In this document: one piece after another, positions 26,156-35,439 of the stretch | Layout: each line of letters begins with the position of its first letter | How positions within the stretch are numbered: position 1 is the stretch's first letter | Origin: Streptomyces sp. 150FB | GTDB taxonomy: Bacteria > Actinomycetota > Actinomycetes > Streptomycetales > Streptomycetaceae | Reading direction: 5' to 3' | Length of the DNA stretch: 64,000 bases | NCBI RefSeq assembly: GCF_000818195.1 | Contig: NZ_JTHL01000001.1 | Span: 8,893,504-8,957,503 of the forward strand | Position numbers and translations under genes: made by a program | The notes under the pieces: generated by a model | What the model saw: the letters and a program-made list of their open reading frames with translations, nothing else | What the model was told of the DNA's origin: nothing | The model's database searches: none

Positions 26156-27703
26156 CTAGGCCGGTGTGTCATTTCCGGCGGGATTCGGCGTCTTGCGCCG
26201 TACGGTGAGGCCCGCTACCAGGGCGGCGAGCAGCAGGACGCCCGCCGAGCACCAGTAGGCGACGGAGAAGCCGTGCACCATGCCCTCGTTGAGGGTCGCG
26301 CCGCCGTGGCCCGGATCGTGCACGTGCGAGTGGACGTAACGGCTGGTGGCGCCGGTGGCGATGGTGTTGAGCAGTACGGTGCCCAGCGAAGCGCCCATCT
26401 GCTGAACGGTGTTGAGGACAGCCGAGGCCACACCGGCGTCCTGCGCGGGCACGCCGGCGGTGGCCGTCGCGTAGACCGGCATGAAGGTCAGGCCCATGCC
26501 CAGACCGAGCAGCAGCAGGGCGGGCAGCACGTGCGGGACGTACCGCGCATGCACGGTCAGGCTGCTGAGCAGCACCATGCCGGCGGCGGCCAGCACCATG
26601 CCGGACGACATCAAGGTGCGCGGCGCCGTGCGTGGCAGCAGGCGGGTCGCGATCTGGGTCGCGCCGATGACGATACCGGCCGAAATCGGCATGAAGGCCA
26701 GGCCCGTCCGCACCGGCGGGTAGCCGAGGACGACCTGCAGGTAGTACGTCAGGAACAGGAAGACGCCGAACATGCCGATGGTGGCCAAGCCCATCGTCGC
26801 GAGCGATCCGGCCCGGACACGGTCCTTGACGATGCGCAGCGGCAGCAGCGGGCTCGCCGCGCGGCTCTGCCACCACACGAAGGCGGCGAGCAAGATCACG
26901 CCGGCCGCGAGCAGCGTGAGCACCGACGGGCTGGTCCAGCCGCGAGGTTCGGCCTCGCTGAAGCCGTACACGAGGGCGACGAGCCCGCCGCAGCCCAGCA
27001 GCGCGCCCGGCACGTCCAGGTGCCCGCGCCGGCGGCCGGAGCGGTCGCGCAGGAAGGCCGGTGCGCCGAGCAGGGCGGCCAGCGCGATGGGCACGTTGAC
27101 GTACAGGGACCAGCGCCAGTTCAAGTACTCGGTCAGCAGACCGCCCACGATCAGCCCGACCGCGCTGCCGCCGCCGGCCAGCGCACCGTAGACCCCGAAC
27201 GCCCTGGCCCGCGCCTTGGGGTCGGTGAACGTCGTCGTCAGCAGCGACAGGGCCGAGGGCGCCAGGACCGCCGCGAACGCACCTTGCAGGGCCCGCGCCG
27301 CGAACAGCATCCCAGGACCGGCCGCCGCGCCGCCCAGCGCGGAGGCCGCGGCGAACCCGGCCAGGCCGATGACGAAGGTGCGCTTGCGGCCCACCAGATC
27401 GGCGACCCGGCCGCCGAGCAGCAGCAGCCCGCCGAAGGCCAGCGTGTAGGCGGTGATCACCCACTGCCGGTCGGCGTCCGACATGCTGAGAGCGCGCTGG
27501 GCGGAGGGCAGCGCGATGTTCACGATGGTGCCGTCAAGGATCACCATAAGCTGGGCGAGGGCGATGACGGCCAGCGCCCACCAGCGCTTCGGATCCGGTG
27601 CCGGTGCCGGAGTCGCGGAGGGAACCTCGCCGTCCGGGGAACGGTCGGCGGCCGTGGAAGGGGCGGACAGGAGGGATTCCCCTCCGGGACGTTTCTTGCT
27701 CAT
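26156..27703 (-). CDS. DHA2-family MFS drug exporter (14 TM)
   Basis: 515 aa from ATG 27703 (MSKKRPGGESLL). The in-frame extension to 27838 is Cys/Arg-rich and not transporter-like. EmrB/QacA features: TM1 LAQLMVILDGTIVNIALP (the D-x-T-I-V-N motif), loop 2-3 GRVADLVGRKRTF, motif C region GVYGALAGGGSAVGLIVGGL, and 14 hydrophobic spans. It heads an operon with the FBP-domain gene and has a long leader with a small frame that has a strong Shine-Dalgarno sequence. Likely drug efflux, specificity unknown. Flanked by inverted IS982 pieces. Confidence 0.85.
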   Translation of the reverse strand: MSKKRPGGESLLSAPSTAADRSPDGEVPSATPAPAPDPKRWWALAVIALAQLMVILDGTIVNIALPSAQRALSMSDADRQWVITAYTLAFGGLLLLGGRVADLVGRKRTFVIGLAGFAAASALGGAAAGPGMLFAARALQGAFAAVLAPSALSLLTTTFTDPKARARAFGVYGALAGGGSAVGLIVGGLLTEYLNWRWSLYVNVPIALAALLGAPAFLRDRSGRRRGHLDVPGALLGCGGLVALVYGFSEAEPRGWTSPSVLTLLAAGVILLAAFVWWQSRAASPLLPLRIVKDRVRAGSLATMGLATIGMFGVFLFLTYYLQVVLGYPPVRTGLAFMPISAGIVIGATQIATRLLPRTAPRTLMSSGMVLAAAGMVLLSSLTVHARYVPHVLPALLLLGLGMGLTFMPVYATATAGVPAQDAGVASAVLNTVQQMGASLGTVLLNTIATGATSRYVHSHVHDPGHGGATLNEGMVHGFSVAYWCSAGVLLLAALVAGLTVRRKTPNPAGNDTPA

Positions 27704-28054
27704 GGCGATCACGCACGTTTCGTGTCGAAGTGCTGTCGAGACAGCCGGCCAGGGAAGGTCGCAGTGGTGACGACGGGCCGGTGTACGCAGCACGGGGACA
27801 CGGCATGGCGGTGGGGCAGCGGGAACCGCAAAGAGCACCCGGGGCCTGCCTCACCAGATGCGTGTCACTCACGCCGGCGCTCTTGCTGGTCGTGAGGCGG
27901 AGAGTGCCGAGATCACGGTGAACAGCAAGATAAGGGCCCGTCTTCGGGCACGCGCCCCCGCAGGCCGCGCGGCGACGAACCGCGCAGGCCAGGACATCTC
28001 GTGACGCGGCATCTCAGGAAGATGCCAAAGATAAGAAACAAGAAGGGGGAAGAG

Positions 28055-28129
28055 TTACCGCGCGCCGCAGAGGAGGGAGGGCACACGGCCGGAGGCAACT
28101 ATGGCCGCAACGCATTCGGCATGGTCCAT
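28055..28129 (-). CDS. candidate 24-aa leader peptide upstream of the MFS operon
   Basis: ATG at 28129 is preceded by a near-consensus AAGGAGGC, stronger than that of the downstream genes. It encodes MDHAECVAAIVASGRVPSLL CGAR and stops at TAA 28055-28057. It lies about 350 bp upstream of the MFS start on the same strand with no other gene between. Leader peptides of this size control resistance genes by ribosome-mediated attenuation in actinobacteria. Inference; it could also be an unrelated small gene. Confidence 0.4.
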   Translation of the reverse strand: MDHAECVAAIVASGRVPSLLCGAR

Positions 28130-28552
28130 GTCTCTCGCCTCCTTCCGGGTAGGGCACGCGGTGCGTGTCGACGCCGAGCGCGCCGAGCGGGGCGGCAGAG
28201 AGCCTGCCGCGCTAAATCTCGGACAGGGTATCCCATCGACGCCACAGCGCGACCGGAATTGCCGACCGCCCGCGCGCACGGAAGGGGTTTGCTTGGGGGT
28301 GGAAGTCCCTGGGGGAGGAGGTGGTGCCAACCCCGAGCCGGGAGTTCGGGCGGGAGGCCGTTGACGATGTCTGACGGCTGCTGGTGCAGCCCCGACACGT
28401 ATGCGGCCTGGCAGCCGCAGGGCTTGATGTCCAGCACGACCCAGGTGCCGAGTAGTCCTGCTGCTTTCGCTCGACCAGAGCGCGGCGTTCCTCTGGGGCG
28501 ACGTCGTCAGACAGGACGTCGACGACCTCGACGTCAGCTTCCGTGGGCTCGG

Positions 28553-28885
28553 GAGCGATCCTGTGGGCGCTGGCGAACCCGAAACTCGACGAACGCGAAG
28601 ACCAGGCCATGCTCGACGTCGATGAAGACCTGATCGCCGACCGGCCCGGACTGCTGATCATCGCGGACGAGGGCTTCGCCTCCAAGGAGTTCGAGAACGA
28701 CTGGTCATGCGTGGGGCCGAACTGCTGCGGCCCTCTTTCAAGCGGGCGAAGAAGCGCAAGGGCGAGGGCCTGCTCAAGTCGGTGCGGCATCTGATCGAGT
28801 CCGTGAACGACACCCTCAAGGGACAGTTGGACCTGGAGCAGCACAGCGGACGGACCTTCCAAGGTGTTGCCCCGCGCAGCCTCGC
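28553..28885 (+). mobile_element. IS982-family transposase fragment (direct copy)
   Basis: ANPKLDEREDQAMLDVDEDL and IADRPGLLIIADEGFASKEF, then in another frame LLRPSFKRAKKRKGEGLLKS with VRHLIESVNDTLKGQLDLEQ, the characteristic C-terminal half of IS982 transposases (IESVNDTLKGQLxLExHxGR). A small deletion shifts the frame near 28705. The final helix (RILALxAAIWHN) is missing, and unrelated sequence begins at about 28885. An inverted partial copy lies at 25278-25508. Confidence 0.75.
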
Positions 28886-28959
28886 CATGGCCGCGTTCCA
28901 CGAGTTGAGCGCTGGGCACTCCGTCTGCCGCTTCTCCTGGTCGGCCTGGCCCTGCAGCG

Positions 28960-29345
28960 CTTGTCGCCATCCGGCGACTGCCGGAGGTACGAAGATGTCG
29001 GTACGCGTCGAACGACTTGCCGTTCATGTCCACTGCGCCTGTGGGACCACGACTGCTTCGCGCTCCAGTTGATCGCGGCCTTCCCATCGGCCTGCTCGCC
29101 GGGTTCGCCGAAGTCGGGACAGCCGGTGGAACGGCCGAACCCGCGCGTATAAACCATCACGAAGGCGTAGCCCTGACCTTGTCGAACAGGTCGGTGCCCC
29201 TCATGAAGTCCTGGAGGCGCTTGGACGAACCGGTGCGCTCCCAGCCTTCGGGCCCGAGCTCCCCGGAGTACCCCAGTACGAGAGTGCGAGCTCGTCGACA
29301 GGCTGACCGACGCTTTCTTGCCGTTGGGCAGCTCTACCGGAAGCA
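28960..29345 (-). pseudogene. S15/CocE-like peptidase catalytic-domain fragment
   Basis: The minus strand reads LPVELPNGKKASVSLSTSS, then RFVQAPPGLHEG, QGYAFVMVYTRGFGRSTGCP and AINWSAKQSW, followed in another frame by MNGKSFDAY, the serine-nucleophile elbow (G-K-S-F-D) of Xaa-Pro/CocE hydrolases. Frameshifts and lost ends show it is dead. It complements the signal-peptide and C-terminal pieces at 15283-16010, as though two copies or halves of one family were scattered by rearrangement. Confidence 0.5.
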
Positions 29346-29527
29346 GGATGTCGGGGACCCCGTGCCCGACGCGGTTGCGACCGTGCCGGCCAGCGGGCGA
29401 ACGGGCCCCACCCAGAGCCTGCGGCCCGAACGGCAGCAGACGGACCGGGCTGTTGGTGAGACAACGAGGAGCGGCCACCCTGCGCAGCGGGCCAGGGTGG
29501 CCGCCTCTTCTGCGCCTTGCGAAGCGG

Positions 29528-29818
29528 TCAGCGCATCCAGACGGTGTACTCGGCGCGACCACCCGGACCGTCGCACCACACCTCGTCATACCCGTTGTGC
29601 TGGGCGTTCGGCAGCTCCTCAGCCTCGCACTGCCTCTTCGAGTCATACGTCATACCGCCAGCCACGTGCCAGCCGCTGCCGGGTGGGGGGGGACGGCGAC
29701 TGCGCTGGTGGCTGTCAGCGGGACTGCTACGGTGCGGCGCCGACGGCGAGGCCGACGGTGATGCGGGAACGACACGACTTCCTCCTTCTGTTGGCTGCAC
29801 TGTCCCTAGATCGAGCAC
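29528..29818 (-). CDS. small hypothetical protein
   Basis: Up to 96 aa. The C-terminal half, GWHVAGGMTYDSKRQCEAEE, LPNAQHNGYDEVWCDGPGG and EYTVWMR, has two Cys and a protein-like composition, while the N-terminal Ser/Pro-rich stretch is low complexity. It might be a small secreted protein whose start is unclear. No family recognised. Confidence 0.3.
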   Translation of the reverse strand: MLDLGTVQPTEGGSRVVPASPSASPSAPHRSSPADSHQRSRRPPPPGSGWHVAGGMTYDSKRQCEAEELPNAQHNGYDEVWCDGPGGRAEYTVWMR

Positions 29819-29819
29819 C

Positions 29820-30860
29820 CGGGATCCGTGCGTGGTGCCTCTGCGGCTTGCAGCGTGTCTTGATCGACACGCCGCCGACGGGTCACAAGAAGGCGGTAAG
29901 GGTTGGTAGGTGATCTGCCATCACCTGAGCGGATGGGGCTGGGGCCACCCCAGCCGGTCGCTCGCTCGGCTGAACACCGTGAGCAAAGACTGCTCGATGC
30001 GCGGGTCTGTCCAACGTGAAGTCCATGGTGCGGGGCCTCGCCGCCGCCTGCGAACCGCAGGGCGGTCTCCTGTGTGAAGCGACCTACGACGGGCGGCGGA
30101 TCGCCGAGGCCAAGGGCAACGGCGGTGGCGATCGGCTATCCGGGCAGGACCATTGCCGACGTGCGCCGCGTACCTCGAAGGCCGGCCACGGCTACCCAGG
30201 CCCGCGAGCACGGCATCAGCCGTGGCGCCGTGCGCACCGTTGTGGTCGACCTCATGCCCGACGACAACGCCGCCGACCACCACGCCACATCTGCCACGGG
30301 CAGTCGTCACCCTCGATACGCCGGGCAAGTTCGCCGAATTCCTCCGCGTGACCGAGGTGGACGACGCAGAGTGGGCCACTCCACCGCCGCTCCCGCCGTG
30401 CACTGCCAAGCCGTTTGACGGTCCCCAGGGCGCCCCGACCGTCCCGGCTGCAGCGCAAGGCCCGCCGGGAGTACGAGATGGACGGTTGCGGTTCCGGTGA
30501 CGTCGGCCAGACGGCCAGGGAAACTCGCTGCGGCGTGATGGGTTCCCGCTCACCGGTGGCGAATTCACCCGTCGCGGACGGTATTTGTGGGGTGTACGGG
30601 ACACGGTCCGGGTACGGCGGTGTTCCCTTGCGGTGTTTGTCTTGCCGTGGCGCGATTTTTTCTCCGTCGCCACTCGTCACAACGACTGTGGCGCCGACGA
30701 TGATCAACCGGAGCCCAAGGGATGGACGTGAGCTCGACACTTGGTTCCATCAGCCACCATGCGGCGAACGCGGCAACCAGAGTCTCCAGCACCGGCCTTG
30801 ATGTCACTAGATTTTACTTCGGCTCGCATTCTGCGGACGTGCGCATTTTTAGGTTTGTCC
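29820..30860. other. decayed region, possible recombinase tail
   Basis: A plus-strand piece near 30150-30270 reads AREHGISRGAVRTVVVDLMP, resembling the C-terminal HTH of large serine recombinases. Other frames here are not convincing. A minus-strand frame (about 30740 down) with LRLIIVGATVVVTSGDGEK could be a small membrane protein but lacks support. Confidence 0.3.
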
Positions 30861-30863
30861 TGC

Positions 30864-31517
30864 TCAGCTCCATCCGCCGCCGACAGCCCGACTGGAAAGC
30901 ACCGAGCTTGACAGGGCTTTGCGCAGGCCCGGTATTTCTCGATCGAATTTCTTGGCGAGTTCCTCAATCGTACCCTTGTGTTTGCGGCGCTCGGAACGGT
31001 TCAGTACGACCCCCATGGTCGCGTCGCTCTCCAGGGCGATCACCGGCAGTGCCACTTGCGCCAGGGACAGAGTGGACGGGTCGGGAGTGGTGGTGACCCG
31101 CGTGCGCAATACTTGCTGCACAGCTCGGGCCTCCTCTTCCCGCCGCAAGACAACTTTGCTCCCTCCAAGCAGACTCAAGGGGCGGCCGGTCTTCTTTTCG
31201 ATAATCCCAGCAGCCGTGAGCTGGTTTTCGACCGGTTTCTCCGCCTTGTGCGCGGTGTTGTGCACCAGTGCCATCCACTTTTTCGGCCTCGCGTGCAGCT
31301 CTTCCCACACAGAGGCAAGAAACGGATCCGTCGGTGATCGGTCTCCAAGTACGCGAACCCGGCGCCCGTCGGTCTCAGCCTGTCCCGCAAGGACTAGCTC
31401 GGTCAGGGCAGCAGCGCGCAGCCGCTGTCCGCGGAACTGCAGAAGAGTAGCCGGAAACTTGTTCTTTCTGAAGGCGTAGGCACACAGGTAGATCTGCTGC
31501 GGAAGTGTGAGATCCAT
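30864..31517 (-). CDS. GPP34 (GOLPH3-like) family protein
   Basis: 217 aa from ATG 31517 with CAAGGAG 7 nt upstream. MDLTLPQQIYLCAYAFRKNK and LRAAALTELVLAGQAETDGR are the conserved opening of bacterial GPP34 proteins, homologues of the eukaryotic PI4P-binding GOLPH3. Later blocks include GIIEKKTGRPLSLLGGSK. The domain is all-helical; the bacterial role is unknown, perhaps membrane-lipid associated. It is divergent from the S9 peptidase, and a TetR-type tandem operator (31773-31805) lies 256 bp upstream, so it may belong to the same regulon. Confidence 0.75.
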   Translation of the reverse strand: MDLTLPQQIYLCAYAFRKNKFPATLLQFRGQRLRAAALTELVLAGQAETDGRRVRVLGDRSPTDPFLASVWEELHARPKKWMALVHNTAHKAEKPVENQLTAAGIIEKKTGRPLSLLGGSKVVLRREEEARAVQQVLRTRVTTTPDPSTLSLAQVALPVIALESDATMGVVLNRSERRKHKGTIEELAKKFDREIPGLRKALSSSVLSSRAVGGGWS

Positions 31518-31772
31518 GTGAACTCCTTGAATACGTGGCAACAGGACCAGTTCCTACTACATGGCGCGATCTAAAAGGGCCGTTGACGGCATATTGGGTT
31601 CGCCGACCTCGGCCGTCGACCTGTCGGCGTAGCGCTTTTCCTGACTCGACGGGACTGCGGCCGCTCGAAAGCGCCATGAATCCGCACCACGGTCACCCGA
31701 CTCGCAGCAGGAAGCTCGTGATCTTCAAGGCCGTCAACTCTCCCGAGTCCATCTCGCGCGACCTCACCATCG

Positions 31773-31963
31773 TGTCACTAACTGCAATGATGACACTTGG
31801 TGACAGTATTGCACACTCTTGGCGCGTGTGACCTGCGCCACAAATCCACTGCCAGTCGAGCGGTCGTCCAAGGGGGGTGGGGCTGCGATCGGCGGCCCAC
31901 AGCGGCTGGACGTGCGGCGCCCTTGCCATTGCTGTCACTTAGTGACATTGTCATTAAGTGACA
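31773..31963. promoter_or_regulatory. two tandem-operator sites between GPP34 and S9 peptidase genes
   Basis: Site 1: TGTCACTAACTGCAA (31773-31787) and TGACACTTGGTGACA (31791-31805). Site 2: the perfect palindrome TGTCACTTAGTGACA (31933-31947), one T, then TGTCATTAAGTGACA (31949-31963). Same motif as upstream of TetR A and DUF3159; site 2 is the best match and lies 117 bp before the S9 peptidase ATG. Confidence 0.8.
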
Positions 31964-32079
31964 GCCTTCGATCGCTGAACGGTGACCGGCTCCAGGCTGC
32001 GGACCCACTCAGAGCCCTTGCCGACCATTGTCAGGGCCTCATCACTCGCTGTCCGGGGACAGCCACAGGAAGGACCCAC

Positions 32080-33972
32080 ATGGCATTGCCGAAGCCGATC
32101 AGCGTCGAGGAGTTCTTTGCCCCTCCCGTCCGTTCGAGGGCCTCCCTCTCGCCGGCCGGCACCAAGATCGCGTACCTGGCTCCTTGGGGAAACCACCTGA
32201 ACCTGTGGATCGAGAGTGTCGACGCGCCCGGGGACGCGCGGCGGGTCACCTCCGAGGACCGCAACCTGCTGAGCTACCACTGGACCGACGATCCGAGGTG
32301 GCTGCTCTATACCCGTGACCGAGGAGGTGACGAGAACCGGCACCTCTACCGCGTCGATCTCGAAGACCCGGACGCAGCGGCTACCGACCTCACCCCCTTC
32401 CCCGGCGCACGCATCATGGATCTGAAGCTGCCCGCCGGGCGGCCGGGGAAGGCGGTGTTCTCCTCGAACAGTCGGAATCCCGCCACGTTCGACCTCTTCG
32501 AGCTGGACATCGCCACCGGTGACCTGCGGACCCTCGCAGAGAACACCGGAGGCGCTGCCACCACCCTTTTGTATGGCGGCAGCAAAGGCCTCTTCACCAG
32601 CGACGTCACCGAACAGGGCGACCTAGGGCTCTCGCGCTGGAACGAGGCCACGCAGACGTTGTGCCACATCGCGCAGTTCGAGGGTGAGGACTATCCGCTG
32701 GGCATCTATCCGCTGGAGGTCACCGCCGACGCCGGCGGCGTTCTCTTCGGTTCGAACACGGGCTCGGACAGACTCCGCCTGGCCCGGCTGGATGCAGAAA
32801 CCGGCGTGGAGACGGAGGTCGACTCCCACCCGCAGTACGACCTGGACACACGAGCCCGTGTCTTTCCCGCACTGCCCTCGCCGCTCATCTTCAGTCGACG
32901 TACCGGCGAGCTCATCGGAGTTCGCTACCTCGGGGAACGACTGGTGATCAACGCACTGGACCCGCACTTCGCCGAGGTCTTGGAGAACCTGAGGAATCTG
33001 TCCGATGGCGACCTGGCCCACATCTCGTCCGACGAGAGCGAGCAGCGGTGGGTCGTCAGCTTCACCCACGACCGCGATCCCGGGGCCACATACTTCTACG
33101 ACCACTCCTCGGGCGAGAGTCGGCTACTGTTCCGGCCCCTTGGTCACATGGATCCCGAGCATCTGGCACCGATGACACAGGTGACGATCACCGCTCGGGA
33201 CGGTCTCGCGCTCCCCTCCCACCTGACACTGCCAATCGGGACAGAGCCGCACCGGCTGCCGCTGGTCCTGCTTGTGCACGGCGGTCCCTGGGACCGAGAC
33301 AGCTGGGGGTTCAACCCTCTCGTCCAACTGCTGGCCAACCGGGGCTACGCGGTGCTTCAAGTGAACTTCCGCAGCTCCACGGGGTACGGCAAGTCGTTCA
33401 TGAAGGCCGGCATCGGGGAGCTGGCCGGCAAAATGCACGACGACCTGATCGACGGTGTGAACTGGGCCATCCAGCAGGGATACGCGGACCCGGACCGGGT
33501 GGCGATCCTGGGCGGCTCCTACGGGGGCTATGCGGCACTGGTCGGAGTCACCTTCACGCCCGATGTCTTCGCCGCTGCGGTGGACATCTTCGGGGTCTCT
33601 GACCTCGCCAACTTCCTGCGCAACCAGCCGGAATTCGTCCGGCCGGCCCTTGCCGCCAACTGGTTCCGCTGGGTCGGCGACCCCGCGGATCCGCAGCAGG
33701 AGGCCGACATGCTGGCCCGCTCACCGATCAGCCGGGTGGACCAGGTCCGTACACCGCTGCTCATCGCCCAGGGCGCCAACGACGCCCGGGTAGCGCAGGC
33801 AGAATCCGACAACATGGTCGAGGCTCTCCGGGCACGTGGAGTCCCCGTCGAGTACATACTCATGGCGGACGAAGGGCACTCCATCGAGAACCCGGAGAAC
33901 TTGATCGCCGTGTACCACGCAGTGGAGCGCTTTTTGGACGAGCATCTCGGACACGGTCGGGACGCTACGTAG
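32080..33972 (+). CDS. S9-family prolyl oligopeptidase/acylaminoacyl peptidase
   Basis: 630 aa from ATG 32080 (CAGGAAGGACC upstream). The N-terminal two thirds form a beta-propeller (repeated strand patterns such as WLLYTRDRGGDENRHLYRVD). The C-terminal alpha/beta hydrolase has VLLVHGGPWDRDSWGFNP, the nucleophile Ser480 in GGSYGGYA, Asp568 in QGANDARV and His600 in DEGHS. No signal peptide, so cytosolic. It cleaves short peptides or acylated amino acids and could inactivate a peptide-like compound. Its promoter carries the best operator of the TetR regulon. Confidence 0.85.
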   Translation: MALPKPISVEEFFAPPVRSRASLSPAGTKIAYLAPWGNHLNLWIESVDAPGDARRVTSEDRNLLSYHWTDDPRWLLYTRDRGGDENRHLYRVDLEDPDAAATDLTPFPGARIMDLKLPAGRPGKAVFSSNSRNPATFDLFELDIATGDLRTLAENTGGAATTLLYGGSKGLFTSDVTEQGDLGLSRWNEATQTLCHIAQFEGEDYPLGIYPLEVTADAGGVLFGSNTGSDRLRLARLDAETGVETEVDSHPQYDLDTRARVFPALPSPLIFSRRTGELIGVRYLGERLVINALDPHFAEVLENLRNLSDGDLAHISSDESEQRWVVSFTHDRDPGATYFYDHSSGESRLLFRPLGHMDPEHLAPMTQVTITARDGLALPSHLTLPIGTEPHRLPLVLLVHGGPWDRDSWGFNPLVQLLANRGYAVLQVNFRSSTGYGKSFMKAGIGELAGKMHDDLIDGVNWAIQQGYADPDRVAILGGSYGGYAALVGVTFTPDVFAAAVDIFGVSDLANFLRNQPEFVRPALAANWFRWVGDPADPQQEADMLARSPISRVDQVRTPLLIAQGANDARVAQAESDNMVEALRARGVPVEYILMADEGHSIENPENLIAVYHAVERFLDEHLGHGRDAT

Positions 33973-34191
33973 CCGTCGTCCGGGCTGTGGCGGCAGGCGG
34001 TCGGCGGTCGGCGTAAGGGAATCTGTGAGGACCCGCAGCCCGGAGGCCGCATTCTCCGCGGCCGCCACTAGCGGATGCTCTGTCCAGCGGCTGCGGAGGT
34101 GTTGCGGGAAGCGGCGGCGCGGAAGCGCGAGGCGCGAGCGCCTGGGGGAAACACAGCGAACCGGAACGGAGCCCGCGCAGCCAAAGCCAAG

Positions 34192-34395
34192 ATGAGGGAA
34201 AGCTACCGAAGCCTCCCTGCGCTTCTCCGGGGGGCACCTCTGATATGGCGGGGCGAGGAGGAGCTGACCCTCGGCTCGCATCAGCAGCGTGTAGTGCTGG
34301 CGGCGCTGCCGTCGCGGCGCGGGCGCCATGTCAGCACCGCCGAGATCGTCCCCGCCGTATGGGGTAAGGACCTTCGCGCGGCCTGGGGATCCGGC
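34192..34395 (+). pseudogene. SARP/AfsR-type regulator, N-terminal fragment
   Basis: The frame from ATG 34192 contains PLIWRGEEELTLGSHQQRVV and LAALPSRRGRHVSTAEIV followed by AVWG, the start of the OmpR-like DNA-binding domain of SARP regulators (usually F-x-x-LGP-V-E-V-W-R-G-x-x-L-x-L-G-S-P-Q-Q-R). After about 34390 the sequence belongs to the opposite-strand hypothetical gene. The beta-strand opening is damaged and the rest of the domain is gone. Remnant only. Confidence 0.6.
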
Positions 34396-35057
34396 GGAGT
34401 GTGCAACGGAGTCTGGCGCGGGTCGAGTTGTTCCGCATACGCCTCGGCCCACTCCAGCCAGTCCGCCTCGTCCGTCGCAACCGGTGTGTCGCCGGCTCGG
34501 GCGCGGGCGGCCTGGCAGAAGGCGCGGATCTCGGCGGCCTGCGGGCAGGCCCGCGTCTGCCCGGTCAGAACTCTCGCCCGGTGCTGTTCGACCTGCTGCT
34601 CGCGAGCCAGGGCGACGGTCGCATACCAGCGCCGCCGCTGCTCTGCCTCGCGTAATTCCTTCTCCCGCTCCCGGCGTTCGGCTTCCGCCGCGAGCTGTTC
34701 GAGATCCTGCAGGGGGTGTCCCAGCCGCGACTCCAGCGTCCAGCGCGCACCTTCGCTGTAGAAGTACGAATGCTGATACCAGTTCCCGGCAGGTGCACCG
34801 AGTGCAAGGTGTCCGATGAACTCCTCGTCGTACTTGGGTACGCGGGTCCACGGGCTGTGCTCCTGCCGGCGGAGCTCCTGCGAGGTCGGCTCGCGCGGGA
34901 CCTTGGCCGTCCGCTTGGTGAGGACGAGAGGAAAGGCCCGGCCCCGGATCACGATCGCCAGCGTGTGCACGGCATCACCACGCTGCAGGTCGGTCTGAGT
35001 CTCCACCGTGTAGCCGCGGCTCTCGGCCTCGGTCAGGAGCGCGTGCATGATCCGCAA
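34390..35057 (-). pseudogene. hypothetical element-borne protein, truncated at both ends
   Basis: From about 35057: IMHALLTEAESRGYTVETQT, PKYDEEFIGHLALGAPAG, then a strongly charged helix ERREREKELREAEQRRR and QHRARVLTGQTRACPQAAEI. The start looks internal (ALRIMHAL...) and the C-terminus runs into the SARP remnant near 34390. The fragment at 12190-12571 covers an overlapping but differently deleted part. Long helix plus basic N-terminus could suit a DNA-associated protein; family not recognised. Confidence 0.5.
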
Positions 35058-35235
35058 GGCCCTTCAGCGAGAGGCCGTGACAGGTACAGCGGGATAACTT
35101 CCGGTCTGTCCCGGGTGTCGATCAGGCCCTGGGGCAGACCGAGGGCCTTGCGCGTGGCACGAACGAGACGATGAGGGCGTTCCAGGGTCTCCGTGTGGGT
35201 GCGGGGCTCTGCGGGCTGGAGGGCATGACTCCATT

Positions 35236-35379
35236 GTGGCGATGGGGAAGGTGGCGTGGGTCATGATGCATGAGCTTGCGTCCGGAGCGAGCGGCAGTGA
35301 ACTCGTGCAGGCGATTCGGCCGTGGCAGCCCGTTCCGCCCGAAGAGGCGGGAAGGCTGTTGGTCATGACGCTCGCTTGA
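35236..35379 (+). CDS. possible small protein at the right element end
   Basis: A frame of 47 codons from GTG 35236 (ATG at 35242): MGKVAWVMMHELASGASGSE and LVQAIRPWQPVPPEEAGRLL, then VMTLA. It is protein-like, but its 3' end overlaps the TGACGCTC motifs. No family recognised. Confidence 0.25.
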   Translation: MAMGKVAWVMMHELASGASGSELVQAIRPWQPVPPEEAGRLLVMTLA

Positions 35380-35384
35380 CGCTC
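35366..35384. promoter_or_regulatory. paired TGACGCTC motifs at the right putative att site
   Basis: TGACGCTC at 35366-35373 and 35377-35384, 11 bp apart, the same motif and spacing as at 7408-7457, again on the inner side of the duplicated RNA-methyltransferase end. Confidence 0.55.
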
Positions 35385-35439
35385 TCGGCGCCCGCACCAG
35401 GGATCGTGAGGCGAAAAACAGGCCTTGACCTGGTCTTTT

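Noticed and set aside
26132..27895. 587-codon plus-strand frame opposite the MFS gene
   Set aside because: Gln/Gly/Arg-rich shadow of a 14-helix transporter on the minus strand.
29921..30740. Intact small genes in the recombinase-tail region
   Set aside because: Frames overlap on both strands, lack ribosome-binding sites and have only one short recombinase-like motif.
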